Shown here: positions 17,723 to 26,467 of the stretch, in pieces
How positions within the stretch are numbered: position 1 is the first letter of the stretch
Layout: each line of letters starts with the position of its first letter
Assembly (NCBI RefSeq): GCF_038433155.1
Contig: NZ_JBCDMW010000034.1
Location: 1-64,000, forward strand
DNA length: 64,000 nucleotides
Reading direction: 5' to 3'
Source: Luteococcus sp038433155
GTDB taxonomy: Bacteria > Actinomycetota > Actinomycetes > Propionibacteriales > Propionibacteriaceae
Position numbers and translations under genes: made by a program
Notes under the pieces: model-generated
Database searches by the model: none
Seen by the model: only the letters and a program-made list of their open reading frames with translations
Told to the model about the DNA's origin: nothing

Positions 17723-17809
17723 GTCGGCCGAATGCGGATGCGGGCACTGTGCTCTGCCGCGGTTCGGCTGCGCGTGGACGGCGCTGATCAGCCGAACGGG
17801 GGGACGCGG

Positions 17810-20800
17810 ATGACCGGTGCCGACGATCCCGCGCGCCCCGACAAGCTCGTCCGAGCAGCCCGTTCGGTGCACACCGGTGGCCTGTTCACGGCGCTGCGCG
17901 GCCGCATCCCCACCGTGATCGGCATGATCCTGCTTCCCCTGTTGATCGCCTCCACGCTGCTTTGGAGCACCGCCGGCGCCGGCGGCCGCGTGCACCGCGC
18001 CGAGGCGGCCATCGTCAACCTGGATCAGGGGGCCACCGTCGGCAAGGAGCAGGTGACCTTGGGGCAGGACTATGCCCGGCACCTGCGCCAGCAGGAGGCG
18101 CCCAATTTCTCCTGGCGCTACGGGGTCAGCGTGGAGGAGGCCGAACGCGGACTGGCGTCGGGCCAGTATTCCGCCGCGGTGATCATCCCCAGCGGCTTCT
18201 CGCGGGTGCTGACCGGCACCAGCGCGCAGGGCTCGGCGGAGAAGGCCACCCTGGTGGTGGAGCGATCCCCGGTGGCCGGCGTGAGCGACCAGGTGGTCTT
18301 CGGGCAGCTGTCCGACGCCGCAACCCAGTCCCTGTCCAGCTCGGTCACCAAGAAGTACCTGGACAACTTGTTCGTCACCTCCGCCGAGGTGGGTTCCGTG
18401 CTGGGGGGCACCTCCACCCTGGCGCAGGAGGCTGCCCTGGCGGCCGGCCGGATCGATCGCGATGCCAAGGGCGCGCAGCAGTCCTCCCGGGATCTGTCCA
18501 AGCAGGCCTCCTCGGCCTCGACGGTGGCCAAGGACGCCGCGGACAGTGCCCGTCGGGCCGCCACGACGGCCGCTTCCGCCGCCAGCCCCAGCGCCGGCCC
18601 CAGCGCCGTCAGTCCCGCCGTCGGAGGCGACGTGGCGGGGGCGCGCCAGCGGGCCGATGAACTGGCCAAGGCCTCCACCGCCAGCCAACAAGCAGCCGAG
18701 CAGGCCGCCCGGCAGGCCAGCGACGCCGCCGGCAAGGGTGCCGCGGTCCAGGGCAGCAGCGACGCCATGGCACGGGCCGCCGCCGCCAACCAGGCCGCGG
18801 CCAGCGCCTACACCGGAAAGGTGGGCCAGGCGGTGCGCCAGCAGGCCGAGCTGCAGGCCCAACTGGGCCAGCTGCAGCGCTCGCTGGGCAGCTATGTCAG
18901 CAATGTGCGGGTGGTCACCGATGCCGTGCAGCAGGTCAGCGGCCGGGTGGACGCCACCGAGGACGGCTCGGGGATCAGCGTCGGTCAGGACTCGACGGGT
19001 GGCACCGGCCCCAACCGCCCGCGCTCCGCGATGCTCGGCCCGGTGCGGGCCCAGAATGTGGGTGCCCGCACCCTTCCGCAGGGTCCGGCCGACGACGCGG
19101 CCGCCCAGCGCGATGCCCTGGTGAAGGCGCTGAAGACTGCTGCCGAACAACTGGCCACCAGCGGCCGGGAGATGGCGCCGCTGCGCCAGCATGCCGAGGC
19201 CACCGTGACCGCGGCGGAGGCCGTGCAGACCAGCTACCGCCAGCTGGTCAAGGACCTCCCCACCACCGAGGTGCAGGAGAATCCGGGCAAGGGCAATGGG
19301 CCCGAGGCCTGCCGGGCCCTTTCCTCCCCGTCGGAGCGCCAGGCCTGCAAGGTTGGCTACAACGCCGCCGTGCGGCAGGTGAACGCGGCCCTGGACACCA
19401 GCCGTCTGGCCGCCACCGCCGAGGTGATGGTCAGCCAGAGCAAGGCCACCCGCGACGGTCTGGCCGGCCTGCAGAACTCCAGCAGCACCACGGCCAAGGA
19501 ATTGCTCGAGATCGCCCGGCAGTTGCAGGGGCTGACGGTGGTGGTCACGGTTGATCCGACGCCCAGCACCCAGCCGACTCCCTCCCGGAGCCCGGACCCC
19601 TCCCAGACTCCCTCGGCGGAATCCTCCTCCACTCCCGAGCCGAGCCGGACCCCGTCGGCCGAGCCGACCGCCCCGCCCACCGACAGCGCGGCACCCAGCG
19701 CAGAGCCCACCCCCAGTGCCACGAACACTCCCAGTGCCACGGACACCCCCGGAACGACGCCCTCTTCCGGCAGCGACCAGCCGAGCCCCACCGAGCAGCC
19801 CTCCTCGACGGCTGGTTCCAGTGACCAGCCCAGCGCCTCCACCGAGCCGACGTCGAGCGATGCCCCCAGTGCGTCCAGCCAACCCTCGTCGACGGATAGC
19901 CCCAGCGCGTCGACCCAGCCGTCGGACCCCGCCAGCCCTGGCACCGACCCCAGTGCCACGGCCACCTCCTCGGCGCAGCCGACCGCCACCGACGAACCCA
20001 CGTCCTCCGCGACGCCCAGTTCGACGGACCAGCCGGTCCCGACGGATCAGCCCAGCGCCACGGATCAGCCGGTCCCGACGGATCAGCCCAGCGCCACGGA
20101 TCAGCCCAGTTTGCCCACTCAGCCCGAGCCGACGCAGACCAGCGAGCCGGACCCCGGGAGCGGCCCCGAGCCCACCAGCGCGCCCGGGCCGGATCCCGCC
20201 GACGTCCCGTTGCCGAATGTCCCGGACCCCACCGTGCCGGATCCCGAGCAGCCGACCCTCGTCGGTCCGAAGCCCGGCACCTCCCCGACGTCGCTCAGCC
20301 CCGCCCCCGGCCAGAACCCGCCGGCCAATGCCGCGGTGGACAGTCTGCGCAGCCAGCGGGTCCGCGCGGCCATGGGTCAGCTCAATGCCAGCAGCACCAC
20401 CGTGCAGCGCCAGCTGGACCAGCTGGGCAAGTCGCTGGCCACTGGACAGCAGGGTCTGGAGGGGGTCGCCAGCGGCTCCGACGCGCAGCGTGCCCTGAGT
20501 GACGGCGCCAGCTCGGTCACCCGGGCCAGCACCGCGCAGGCGTCGGTGGTCAAGCAGCTCACGTCCAGCCTGGACAGCCTGAACAAGGACATGGCCGGGC
20601 TCGGTGAGAGTCTCACCGGGCTGCAGAGCGGCGCGACCTCCCTCAGCCAGGAGCACACCCAGCTGAGCGACAATGCCACCAAGCTGGCCGGCCAGGTGGA
20701 TTCGCTGAACCAGACCATCACCGGCCTGCAACGGACCACCCAGCAGGTGGCCACCGACGCCGGAACCGCGGCCACCCGCACCGCCGCATTGCAGGAGCAG

Positions 20801-21595
20801 ATCAGTGCCCTGCAGCAGTCCAGCGGGATCGTCGACACCCGCACCAGTGCCATCGCGGAGGCGAGCGGTCAGCAGGCCAAGCGCGCCGACCGGGTGGCCA
20901 GCCAGATCTCCCAGGTGCAGGGCCAGGTGCCGGCCTTGGACACGGAGCAGCGGCAGAAGCTCTCCGACGTCGTCAGCCAGCCGATCGACACCTCGCAGAG
21001 CAATGCCTTCCGCAACATCGGCTGGATCAGCATGCTGATGCTGCTGTCCTTGTGGATTGGTGCCATGGGTCTGCACTCCACCCTGAACGGGATCAGCGAG
21101 CAGGCCAAGACCTCCCGGGCGAGCTCCCGACGGGTGTTGCTGGGCGAGATGGGTCCTTCCGCCCTGGTGGCGGTGCTGCAGGCGCTGACCGTGAGCGTCG
21201 CCGGGCAGGCGGCTCTGCACCTGTCGGCGGGGCGCTGGGCCGGCGTGACGGGTGTGCTGATCCTGGCCAGCCTTGCCTTTGCGACGGTGAACCACGCGCT
21301 GGTGGCCTTCCTGCGGGCCTTCGGCCGGCTGGTCGCCGCGGCGTGTGCGGTGATCACCGGGGTCACGGTGCTGACCCAGAGCCACCCGGCCGGGATGAAC
21401 CTGCTGCTCAACATCTCGCCCGTCACGCCCGCGGTGGACGCGGTGCGTTCGGTGATGACCGGCGGCTCCTTCCCCGGCAGTTTCCTGGGGCTGCTGGCCT
21501 GGTTGGTGGTGGGTGCGTTGTTCAGCGCCCTGGCCATCCTGCGGGCCCGCTCCCCGGAGCCGATCCGGGTGCCCACCATCCACGACGAGGACTGA
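17810..21595 (+). CDS. YhgE/Pip-type membrane protein with long Ser/Pro/Thr stalk
   Basis: A 1261-residue envelope protein of the YhgE/Pip group, which pairs an ABC-2-like membrane domain with a large extracytoplasmic loop; functions in the family include phage reception and secretion-linked roles. One transmembrane helix is near residues 33-53 (IGMILLPLLIASTLLW) followed by the conserved Pip start (AIVNLDQGATV). Coiled-coil, Ala/Gln-rich sequence runs from about 190 to 480. A Ser/Pro/Thr-rich low-complexity stalk spans about 580-840, then a second coiled coil and five C-terminal helices. ATG 17810 has GGGGGGA upstream; ATG 17732 is a possible earlier start. The typical family protein is nearer 650-750 residues, so the stalk is a large expansion. 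Confidence 0.8.
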   Translation: MTGADDPARPDKLVRAARSVHTGGLFTALRGRIPTVIGMILLPLLIASTLLWSTAGAGGRVHRAEAAIVNLDQGATVGKEQVTLGQDYARHLRQQEAPNFSWRYGVSVEEAERGLASGQYSAAVIIPSGFSRVLTGTSAQGSAEKATLVVERSPVAGVSDQVVFGQLSDAATQSLSSSVTKKYLDNLFVTSAEVGSVLGGTSTLAQEAALAAGRIDRDAKGAQQSSRDLSKQASSASTVAKDAADSARRAATTAASAASPSAGPSAVSPAVGGDVAGARQRADELAKASTASQQAAEQAARQASDAAGKGAAVQGSSDAMARAAAANQAAASAYTGKVGQAVRQQAELQAQLGQLQRSLGSYVSNVRVVTDAVQQVSGRVDATEDGSGISVGQDSTGGTGPNRPRSAMLGPVRAQNVGARTLPQGPADDAAAQRDALVKALKTAAEQLATSGREMAPLRQHAEATVTAAEAVQTSYRQLVKDLPTTEVQENPGKGNGPEACRALSSPSERQACKVGYNAAVRQVNAALDTSRLAATAEVMVSQSKATRDGLAGLQNSSSTTAKELLEIARQLQGLTVVVTVDPTPSTQPTPSRSPDPSQTPSAESSSTPEPSRTPSAEPTAPPTDSAAPSAEPTPSATNTPSATDTPGTTPSSGSDQPSPTEQPSSTAGSSDQPSASTEPTSSDAPSASSQPSSTDSPSASTQPSDPASPGTDPSATATSSAQPTATDEPTSSATPSSTDQPVPTDQPSATDQPVPTDQPSATDQPSLPTQPEPTQTSEPDPGSGPEPTSAPGPDPADVPLPNVPDPTVPDPEQPTLVGPKPGTSPTSLSPAPGQNPPANAAVDSLRSQRVRAAMGQLNASSTTVQRQLDQLGKSLATGQQGLEGVASGSDAQRALSDGASSVTRASTAQASVVKQLTSSLDSLNKDMAGLGESLTGLQSGATSLSQEHTQLSDNATKLAGQVDSLNQTITGLQRTTQQVATDAGTAATRTAALQEQISALQQSSGIVDTRTSAIAEASGQQAKRADRVASQISQVQGQVPALDTEQRQKLSDVVSQPIDTSQSNAFRNIGWISMLMLLSLWIGAMGLHSTLNGISEQAKTSRASSRRVLLGEMGPSALVAVLQALTVSVAGQAALHLSAGRWAGVTGVLILASLAFATVNHALVAFLRAFGRLVAAACAVITGVTVLTQSHPAGMNLLLNISPVTPAVDAVRSVMTGGSFPGSFLGLLAWLVVGALFSALAILRARSPEPIRVPTIHDED
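20031..20102 (+). repeat. 36-bp perfect tandem duplication in the stalk
   Basis: Two adjacent 36-base units encode the 12-residue repeat QPVPTDQPSATD. It is the most recent-looking duplication in a stretch otherwise built of degenerate Pro-Ser-Thr repeats. Confidence 0.75.
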
Positions 21596-21670
21596 GCACC
21601 CCTTCGCAGGCGCTCGCTGATGCTTCGTCGCTCACGCTCGTCCGGTCATCTTCCGCCGCTCGCTGGCCGC

Positions 21671-21730
21671 CGCTCGGGTTTCGTTTTCCCGCGTCGGATC
21701 AATCCGACGCGGGAAAACCAAACCCGAGCG
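21671..21730. repeat. 60-nt near-perfect palindrome
   Basis: Left arm CGCTCGGGTTT..TTTTCCCGCGTCGGAT pairs with the right arm over 28 of 29 positions, with a 2-nt centre. It lies between convergent genes (membrane protein + and racemase -). It carries T/A tracts inside the stem. It may act as a bidirectional terminator or be a mobile palindrome. Confidence 0.75.
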
Positions 21731-21778
21731 GGAGTGGACCTGAGCTGGGGACCGGCTTGGGCCGGAGCCCTGGAGGCT

Positions 21779-21830
21779 GGGAGTTGGGCCGGGCCTTGGG
21801 ATCAGGGAGTTGGGCCGGGCCTTTGGAGCC
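21779..21830. repeat. 26-bp tandem repeat
   Basis: GGGAGTTGGGCCGGGCCTT starts at 21779 and again at 21805, a 26-base period. It lies in the spacer just before the racemase stop. Confidence 0.6.
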
Positions 21831-21859
21831 GGGGGATTGAGCTGGGGGCTTGGGCTGGA

Positions 21860-22900
21860 TCAGCCCCGGATCTCGTCGACCGTGACCGTGGTCAGCCGCA
21901 CCTCGACGGGGATCTCGTCGCCCACGGCCACCGAGCCGGCGCCGGGCAGGAAGACCAGTGAGCTCTGCATGTGCGGCGGTTCCACGAAGAAGCGCTTCTT
22001 CCCGGCCAGGGTGTACGGGCTGAGGGCAAAGCCGAGCGCCTCCATCGAGCCGGAGACCATGGTGATGGCCCGCTGGCGCAGGGTCGCGGCCGACGTGGGG
22101 GCCTCCAGGGCGATCCCGTTGGCGGTGCCGCCGCTGAGCACCACCACCCAGCCGTCGGAGGGCATCCGTCGCTGCCAGTAGCCGACCCGCTCGCCCCGGC
22201 GGACCCGGTGCATGTCCAGCACCCGCGCCGTGGTGCGACGGGTCCTGGGCGCGCCCAGCCACAGCTTGGTGCCCACCCGCAGGTGGCAGTCGACGCCGAC
22301 CTCATCGCGCAGGGTGTCGTATTCGGCGGCGGTGAGGTGGGAGAGCCACAGCGGGGCGCGGTGTGCGGCCAGTGCGGCGGCGGTCAGAGCCCGGGCCTCG
22401 CGCAGCCGGTCGTCGGCCACCATCGGCAGGTGGATGGTCCAGCCCGCCACCCGCAACTCGCCCAGCCGCTCGGCGGCGCGCTGCAGCTCGTCGACGCCCA
22501 GCCCGTGCCGACGCATGGAGGTCATCACCTCCAGCACCACCCGGGCACGCGGGTTGACCGCCTGCGCGGCGGCCAGATCATCCAGCCGGGCGATGGTGCT
22601 GATCACGTGCTCGTCGCGCAGGATCTCCTTGCCGTCGAACGGGCTCCACGGGGTGAGCACGACGACGTCGCCGCCCCAGCCACCCGCACGGACCGTGGCC
22701 ACCTCCGGCTGGGTGCCGACGGCCAGCACCTGCGGCCCGTCGGGCTGCTGACTGAGCAGGGTGGCCTCCTGCGCCAGCCGCTCCAGGCCGTAGCCATAGC
22801 CATTTCCCTTGGCGACCGGCACCAGCCCGGGCGCCTGCTCGGCGAAATTGCGCAGGTGGGCGCGCCAGGCCTCGGTGTCGATCTGCAGGGCGAGGCTCAC
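21860..22900 (-). CDS. Divergent alanine racemase-like PLP protein
   Basis: A 346-residue PLP-dependent fold-III protein. The PLP lysine is in PVAKGNGYGYG, which aligns with VVKANAYGHG of alanine racemase. The pyridine-contacting Arg sits in LRVGTKLWLG, and a Tyr equivalent to the second catalytic base is in RVGYWQRR. The usual GYxDG and SMDQ signatures are replaced (SGGTANGIA, SGSMEALGF), so substrate use may differ from free alanine. It starts at GTG 22900, overlapping the FemAB stop (GTGA) with GAGGAG upstream. It thus likely acts with that enzyme on peptidoglycan precursors. Cytoplasmic. Confidence 0.72.
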   Translation of the reverse strand: MSLALQIDTEAWRAHLRNFAEQAPGLVPVAKGNGYGYGLERLAQEATLLSQQPDGPQVLAVGTQPEVATVRAGGWGGDVVVLTPWSPFDGKEILRDEHVISTIARLDDLAAAQAVNPRARVVLEVMTSMRRHGLGVDELQRAAERLGELRVAGWTIHLPMVADDRLREARALTAAALAAHRAPLWLSHLTAAEYDTLRDEVGVDCHLRVGTKLWLGAPRTRRTTARVLDMHRVRRGERVGYWQRRMPSDGWVVVLSGGTANGIALEAPTSAATLRQRAITMVSGSMEALGFALSPYTLAGKKRFFVEPPHMQSSLVFLPGAGSVAVGDEIPVEVRLTTVTVDEIRG

Positions 22901-24387
22901 TGCTGGGCCTCCTCGCCGCGGGCCGGCTCGGCCGATTCCCGGGTGGGGGCGCCGGGAGAGAACTCCGGTTCCTCGGCCCGGGCCCGCTTGGGAGCTGTGG
23001 CCGCAGGAGCCTCGGCCCGGGCAATGGGCTGCTCGGCCTTCGCACCGTCGGCTGCCGCGCCCGGCTGGGCCTGTTCGCTTGGTGATTGTTCGCTCTGGGG
23101 TGCTTCCGGTTGGGCCGGCCCGTTCTGGTGCTCGTCGGAAGCGACGACGGCACCCTTGGCCGGCCGCACCTTGCTTGCCAAACCCTTGCCCGCCAACCCC
23201 TTGGCGGCGGCGGTCTTCTGCGCCACGGCGCCCTTCAGCTTGTCCCGGTTCATGTAGGCGTCGAAGGCCAGGTAGAGCGCCTTGTTGAGCGGCAGGTCCC
23301 ATTCGCCCGGGTAGTCGACGGCGCGGCCGCCGGTGCCCACCTTGAACTGGATCAGGCCGATCTCCGGGTCGTCGGCGGCAATCCCCTCGGTGATCCCGCG
23401 CAGGTCGTAGACCGTCGCGCCGGCCGCCAGCGAATCCTGGATCATCTGCCACTGGATCCGGTTGCTGCCGCGCACCTCGCGCTTGGAATTGGAGCTGGCG
23501 CCGTAGGAGTACCAGGTGTGCTTGCCGACCCCGATCCAGGTGGTGGCGGCCACCACGTCGCCCTCGTGCTTGGCCAGGTAGACCCGCATCCGGTCTTCCT
23601 TCTCCCCGTTGAGTGCGTCCCACATGGTCTGGAAGTAGCCCAGCGGGCGGGGGTGGAAGTGGTCGCGTTCCGCGGTGACCAGGTAGACCTCGTGGAAGGC
23701 GGCCAGATCATCCCGGGTGCCGCGGATGATCTCGACGCCCGCCTTGTCGGCCTTCTTGATATTGCGTCGCCACAGCTGGTTCATCCCCTTGAGCACCTCG
23801 TCGGCGGTCTTGGGGGTGCCGTCGTCGTGGGTCAGCGGCAGCTGGAAGTTGAACTTGGGCTGTCCGGCGGCAAAACCCTCGCCGTCCTTGGGCGCCTTCC
23901 ACCCGAGCTGGCGCAGGGTTTCGGAGACCTTGGCGACGTCGGAATTGGTGACGTCTGGGGTGGCCTGGCTGAGCCGGGTCAGGTTCTGGTCGGCGACGGC
24001 GGTCTTGATGGTGTCCGGACCCCAGGCGTGCTCGACGATGGCCGGGCCGATCCGCACCCCGAAGGCTCCCTTGGCCTTCACGTGCTCGGCCAGCGCGGTG
24101 AGGATCTCATCCAGGTCATCGCGCAGCCAGTCGACCACCGGGCCCTCGGGCAGGTAGGCCAGGTAGCGCTTCAGCTTGGGCAGCTGGCGGTAGAGCACCA
24201 GCCCGGCGCCGATCAGCTCCGAGCCGTCGAAGAAGCCCAGCGACTCCGAGCCCCATTCCGGCTTGACCTTGGCCCAGGCGGGCAGCTGCAGGAAGCTCAC
24301 GGTGGTGGGGTAGTTGCGGTCCGCGGCCTTGGCCTCGACGAAGGCGAGGTGCTCGGCGGCGGTGATCTGGCGCACGGTGATCGTCAC
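22897..24387 (-). CDS. FemAB-type peptidoglycan bridge aminoacyltransferase
   Basis: A cytoplasmic enzyme of 496 residues that transfers an amino acid from aminoacyl-tRNA to the lipid II side chain. It shows the FemAB double GNAT layout: residues about 1-170 and 180-390, with RRNIKKADKAGVEI, VYLVTAERDHFHPRPLGYF and the end motif GTGGRAVDYPGEWDLPLN. The last 100 residues are an Ala/Glu/Pro-rich tail not seen in core family members. Propionibacteriaceae have a glycine in LL-DAP peptidoglycan bridges, which would fit a glycyl transferase, but specificity is inferred. GTG 24387 has a -10 (TAGCCT) 6 bases upstream; a second GTG 12 bases later has a ribosome site and is an alternative start. Confidence 0.83.
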   Translation of the reverse strand: MTITVRQITAAEHLAFVEAKAADRNYPTTVSFLQLPAWAKVKPEWGSESLGFFDGSELIGAGLVLYRQLPKLKRYLAYLPEGPVVDWLRDDLDEILTALAEHVKAKGAFGVRIGPAIVEHAWGPDTIKTAVADQNLTRLSQATPDVTNSDVAKVSETLRQLGWKAPKDGEGFAAGQPKFNFQLPLTHDDGTPKTADEVLKGMNQLWRRNIKKADKAGVEIIRGTRDDLAAFHEVYLVTAERDHFHPRPLGYFQTMWDALNGEKEDRMRVYLAKHEGDVVAATTWIGVGKHTWYSYGASSNSKREVRGSNRIQWQMIQDSLAAGATVYDLRGITEGIAADDPEIGLIQFKVGTGGRAVDYPGEWDLPLNKALYLAFDAYMNRDKLKGAVAQKTAAAKGLAGKGLASKVRPAKGAVVASDEHQNGPAQPEAPQSEQSPSEQAQPGAAADGAKAEQPIARAEAPAATAPKRARAEEPEFSPGAPTRESAEPARGEEAQQ

Positions 24388-24393
24388 CCTTCG

Positions 24394-24399
24394 AGGCTA
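24394..24399 (-). promoter_or_regulatory. -10 hexamer, leaderless FemAB mRNA
   Basis: TAGCCT on the minus strand, 6 bases before GTG 24387. Confidence 0.5.
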
Positions 24400-24480
24400 C
24401 CGGAAGCCCACGCCCGCCTCACGGATCGACGCTGGGGCCGCACGCAAGCCGGATGTGGGCCGTCCTGTCCGGAGGGCACG

Positions 24481-24553
24481 CCAAAGTTGGCAGACTTTTT
24501 GCGATTTGAACGTGTCCAATCGGTTTCTGTGTCCACAGGGCCGCCAACTTTGG
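24481..24553. repeat. Inverted repeat with 51-nt centre
   Basis: CCAAAGTTGGC (24481-24491) and its complement GCCAACTTTGG (24543-24553) bracket an unusually AT-rich spacer in the 331-base gap upstream of the FemAB gene. Confidence 0.6.
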
Positions 24554-24653
24554 CAGCAGGTTGCCGCCGGCGGGGGCCTCGACGGGCGGATCGTCGACTT
24601 GTCGAATGGCGGCCACCGTGGTCAGGCCAGCGATCCGTCCCTGAGACAGGGAA

Positions 24654-24686
24654 CGGCCGCCGTGGTTGGAGCAACCACAGCGGCCG
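24654..24686 (-). terminator. Hairpin terminator of the ether-lipid-type operon
   Basis: A 15-position stem with one mismatch (CGGCCGC and GTGGTTG arms) and a 3-nt loop, starting 33 bases after the FAD-enzyme stop on the minus strand. Its right half merges into a dispersed-repeat copy (CAACCACAGCGGCCGAGCTTG). Confidence 0.65.
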
Positions 24687-24718
24687 AGCTTGTCGAACCC
24701 TCTCGGGTGGGCCGGAAC

Positions 24719-26467
24719 TCAGGCGTCGTCGGAGTTGGTGCTGATCCCGGGGCGCCCGTCGTGGACGATCTTGCCCGGGTTCAGGTTCTTGCCCGGGTCC
24801 ACGCCCTCGAACAGCTTCCTCTGGATGTGCACGCCGGCCGGGGAGATGTCCTGCTCCATCCACGGCGAATGCTCCTCACCCACACCGTGGTGGTGGCTGA
24901 CCGTCCCGCCGTGGTCCATGAAGGACTGCTGCACCGCGCGCTTCACGTGGTCATAGGTGGCCATGTTGTTCTCCGAGCCGTCGGCGACGGCGAAGGTGAA
25001 GTACTGGCAGGCGCCCGCGTGGTAGCTGTGGGAGATGTGGCACATGATGAAACCCTTGTGCCCGGTCTCGGCGAAGGCCTTCTCTGCGGCCTTGACCGTC
25101 TCGTCGTGGATCTCCTTGGTGCGGCTCCACGGCGTCGAGGTCTCGCTCACATCGGCCGGGATGCCCATGTTCAGCAGGAAGTCCCGGATGTAGGGGATGT
25201 CGTACTTCTTCTGGTCGAACAGGGTGCCGGGGCCCTTGCCGACGTTCATGCCGCCCTGTGCGCGCACGATCTTGTTCACGACGCTCTTGGCGTAGCGCAC
25301 GTGCACCGGGCTGCCCTCGAAGCCCACGAAGGAGATGCAGATCTCCTCCAGGTTCCAGCCCTTGGCCTCCATCACCTTCTGCATGGCCTTGTTGATGTAG
25401 TGGCTCTTCTTGCTGGACTTCTTGCCGTTCGCCATGGAGAACTGGGTCTCGGCGGCGTCGGAGACACGCAGCATCATCGGCTTGGCGTCGGAGTGGGCAA
25501 TCAGCTCGGCGGCCTTCAGGCCGGCGTCGTAGGTGGGGTAGAAGTAGGCTTGGATCTCGCGGGCCTCCGCAATCCGGTGCACCTGCATCCACGCCTGGGT
25601 GATGATCCCCAGCCGGCCCTCCGAACCCAGCACCATCTCCCGCACGCTCGGTCCCGAGGAGTAGGACGGCAGCGGCCGCAGGCTGAGCACCTGGGTGCGT
25701 CGCTCGGAACCGGGCTCGGCGGGCATCACCATCTCCAGCCCGCGGGTGATGTCGGCGATGTCGCCGTACTTGTCCGACTGGGAGCCGGTGGAGCGGGTCG
25801 CGATCCAGCCACCGACGGTGGACCACATGAAGGAGTCCGGGAAGTGGCCCAGGGTCCAGCCCTTGGCGTTCAGCTGCTCCTCCATGTCTGGGCCCAGGGC
25901 GCCGGCCTGGATCAGCGCGATCTCCGCGGTCTCGTCGATCTGCAGCACCTTGTTCATCCGGCCCATGTCGACGGTCACCACCACGCGCTGCTCGCCTGGC
26001 TCGGCCTCCAGCGCGGCGACGATGTTGGAACCGCCGCCATAGGGGATCAGCACGGCATCGGCGCGCAGGCAGGCCTCCATCACGGCCTCCACCTCGGCGG
26101 AGCTGCCGGGGTAGACCACGACGTCGGGCACCCGGCCCAGGATGCCGCGGCGCACCCGCACCAGGTCACGGACACCCTTGCCGTAGGCGTGCACGACGCG
26201 CATCTCGTCGTCGGTGCGGACATTGGCCTCGCCGACGGTGCCCACCAGCTGGGCCTTCAGCTCTTCGCCCAGAATGCTGGCCGGGACGTCGATGTCGGCC
26301 AGCTGGGGCTCCTCCAAGTCCTTGGCCAGGATGTCCACGCCCAGCCGCTCCATCGCGAAGGGCGGGAACTTCGGCTTGTCGGCGACGGCATAGGGCTTGT
26401 CTCCATCGGCGCCCCAACCCCACCACTTCTGGTACTTGGCGGGGGCGGCGGGCTTGGAAGCGGTCAC
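24719..26467 (-). CDS. FAD-binding alkyl-DHAP-synthase-like oxidase/transferase
   Basis: A 582-residue VAO-type flavoprotein closest to alkylglycerone-phosphate synthase, which swaps the acyl chain of acyl-DHAP for a fatty alcohol to form an ether bond. The FAD-binding half shows VLIPYGGGSNIV, GGWIATRSTGSQSDKYGDI and VLGSEGRLGIITQ. Near the C-terminus is the active-site triad region SHHHGVGEEH and the closing DPGKNLNPGKIV, both typical of that subfamily rather than of lactate or glycolate oxidases. GTG 26467 overlaps the PlsC stop by 4 bases with AAGGAG upstream. The neighbours (acyltransferase, SDR) supply the other steps expected of ether-lipid synthesis. D-lactate-dehydrogenase-like activity remains an alternative. 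Confidence 0.75.
   Translation of the reverse strand: MTASKPAAPAKYQKWWGWGADGDKPYAVADKPKFPPFAMERLGVDILAKDLEEPQLADIDVPASILGEELKAQLVGTVGEANVRTDDEMRVVHAYGKGVRDLVRVRRGILGRVPDVVVYPGSSAEVEAVMEACLRADAVLIPYGGGSNIVAALEAEPGEQRVVVTVDMGRMNKVLQIDETAEIALIQAGALGPDMEEQLNAKGWTLGHFPDSFMWSTVGGWIATRSTGSQSDKYGDIADITRGLEMVMPAEPGSERRTQVLSLRPLPSYSSGPSVREMVLGSEGRLGIITQAWMQVHRIAEAREIQAYFYPTYDAGLKAAELIAHSDAKPMMLRVSDAAETQFSMANGKKSSKKSHYINKAMQKVMEAKGWNLEEICISFVGFEGSPVHVRYAKSVVNKIVRAQGGMNVGKGPGTLFDQKKYDIPYIRDFLLNMGIPADVSETSTPWSRTKEIHDETVKAAEKAFAETGHKGFIMCHISHSYHAGACQYFTFAVADGSENNMATYDHVKRAVQQSFMDHGGTVSHHHGVGEEHSPWMEQDISPAGVHIQRKLFEGVDPGKNLNPGKIVHDGRPGISTNSDDA

Larger units (their letters stand above)
17141..17809. other. 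Spacer upstream of the YhgE/Pip gene
   Basis: 669 bases between divergent genes. I see a leftward -10 for the glycosyltransferase (17205-17200), and a rightward TAGCCT (17623-17628) placed 7 bases before a GTG that opens a 28-codon frame. The rest holds only weak open frames without recognisable protein. Confidence 0.5.

Noticed and set aside
17462..21583. 1373-residue open frame on the minus strand opposite the YhgE gene
   Set aside because: Shadow of a high-GC coding frame. The opposite strand has transmembrane helices, family motifs and a ribosome site, while this frame is Gly/Arg/His-rich without any domain.
22901..23623. Extended N-terminus for the racemase-like protein
   Set aside because: The in-frame extension runs through the FemAB gene in another frame; GTG 22900 with GAGGAG and the GTGA overlap is the better start.
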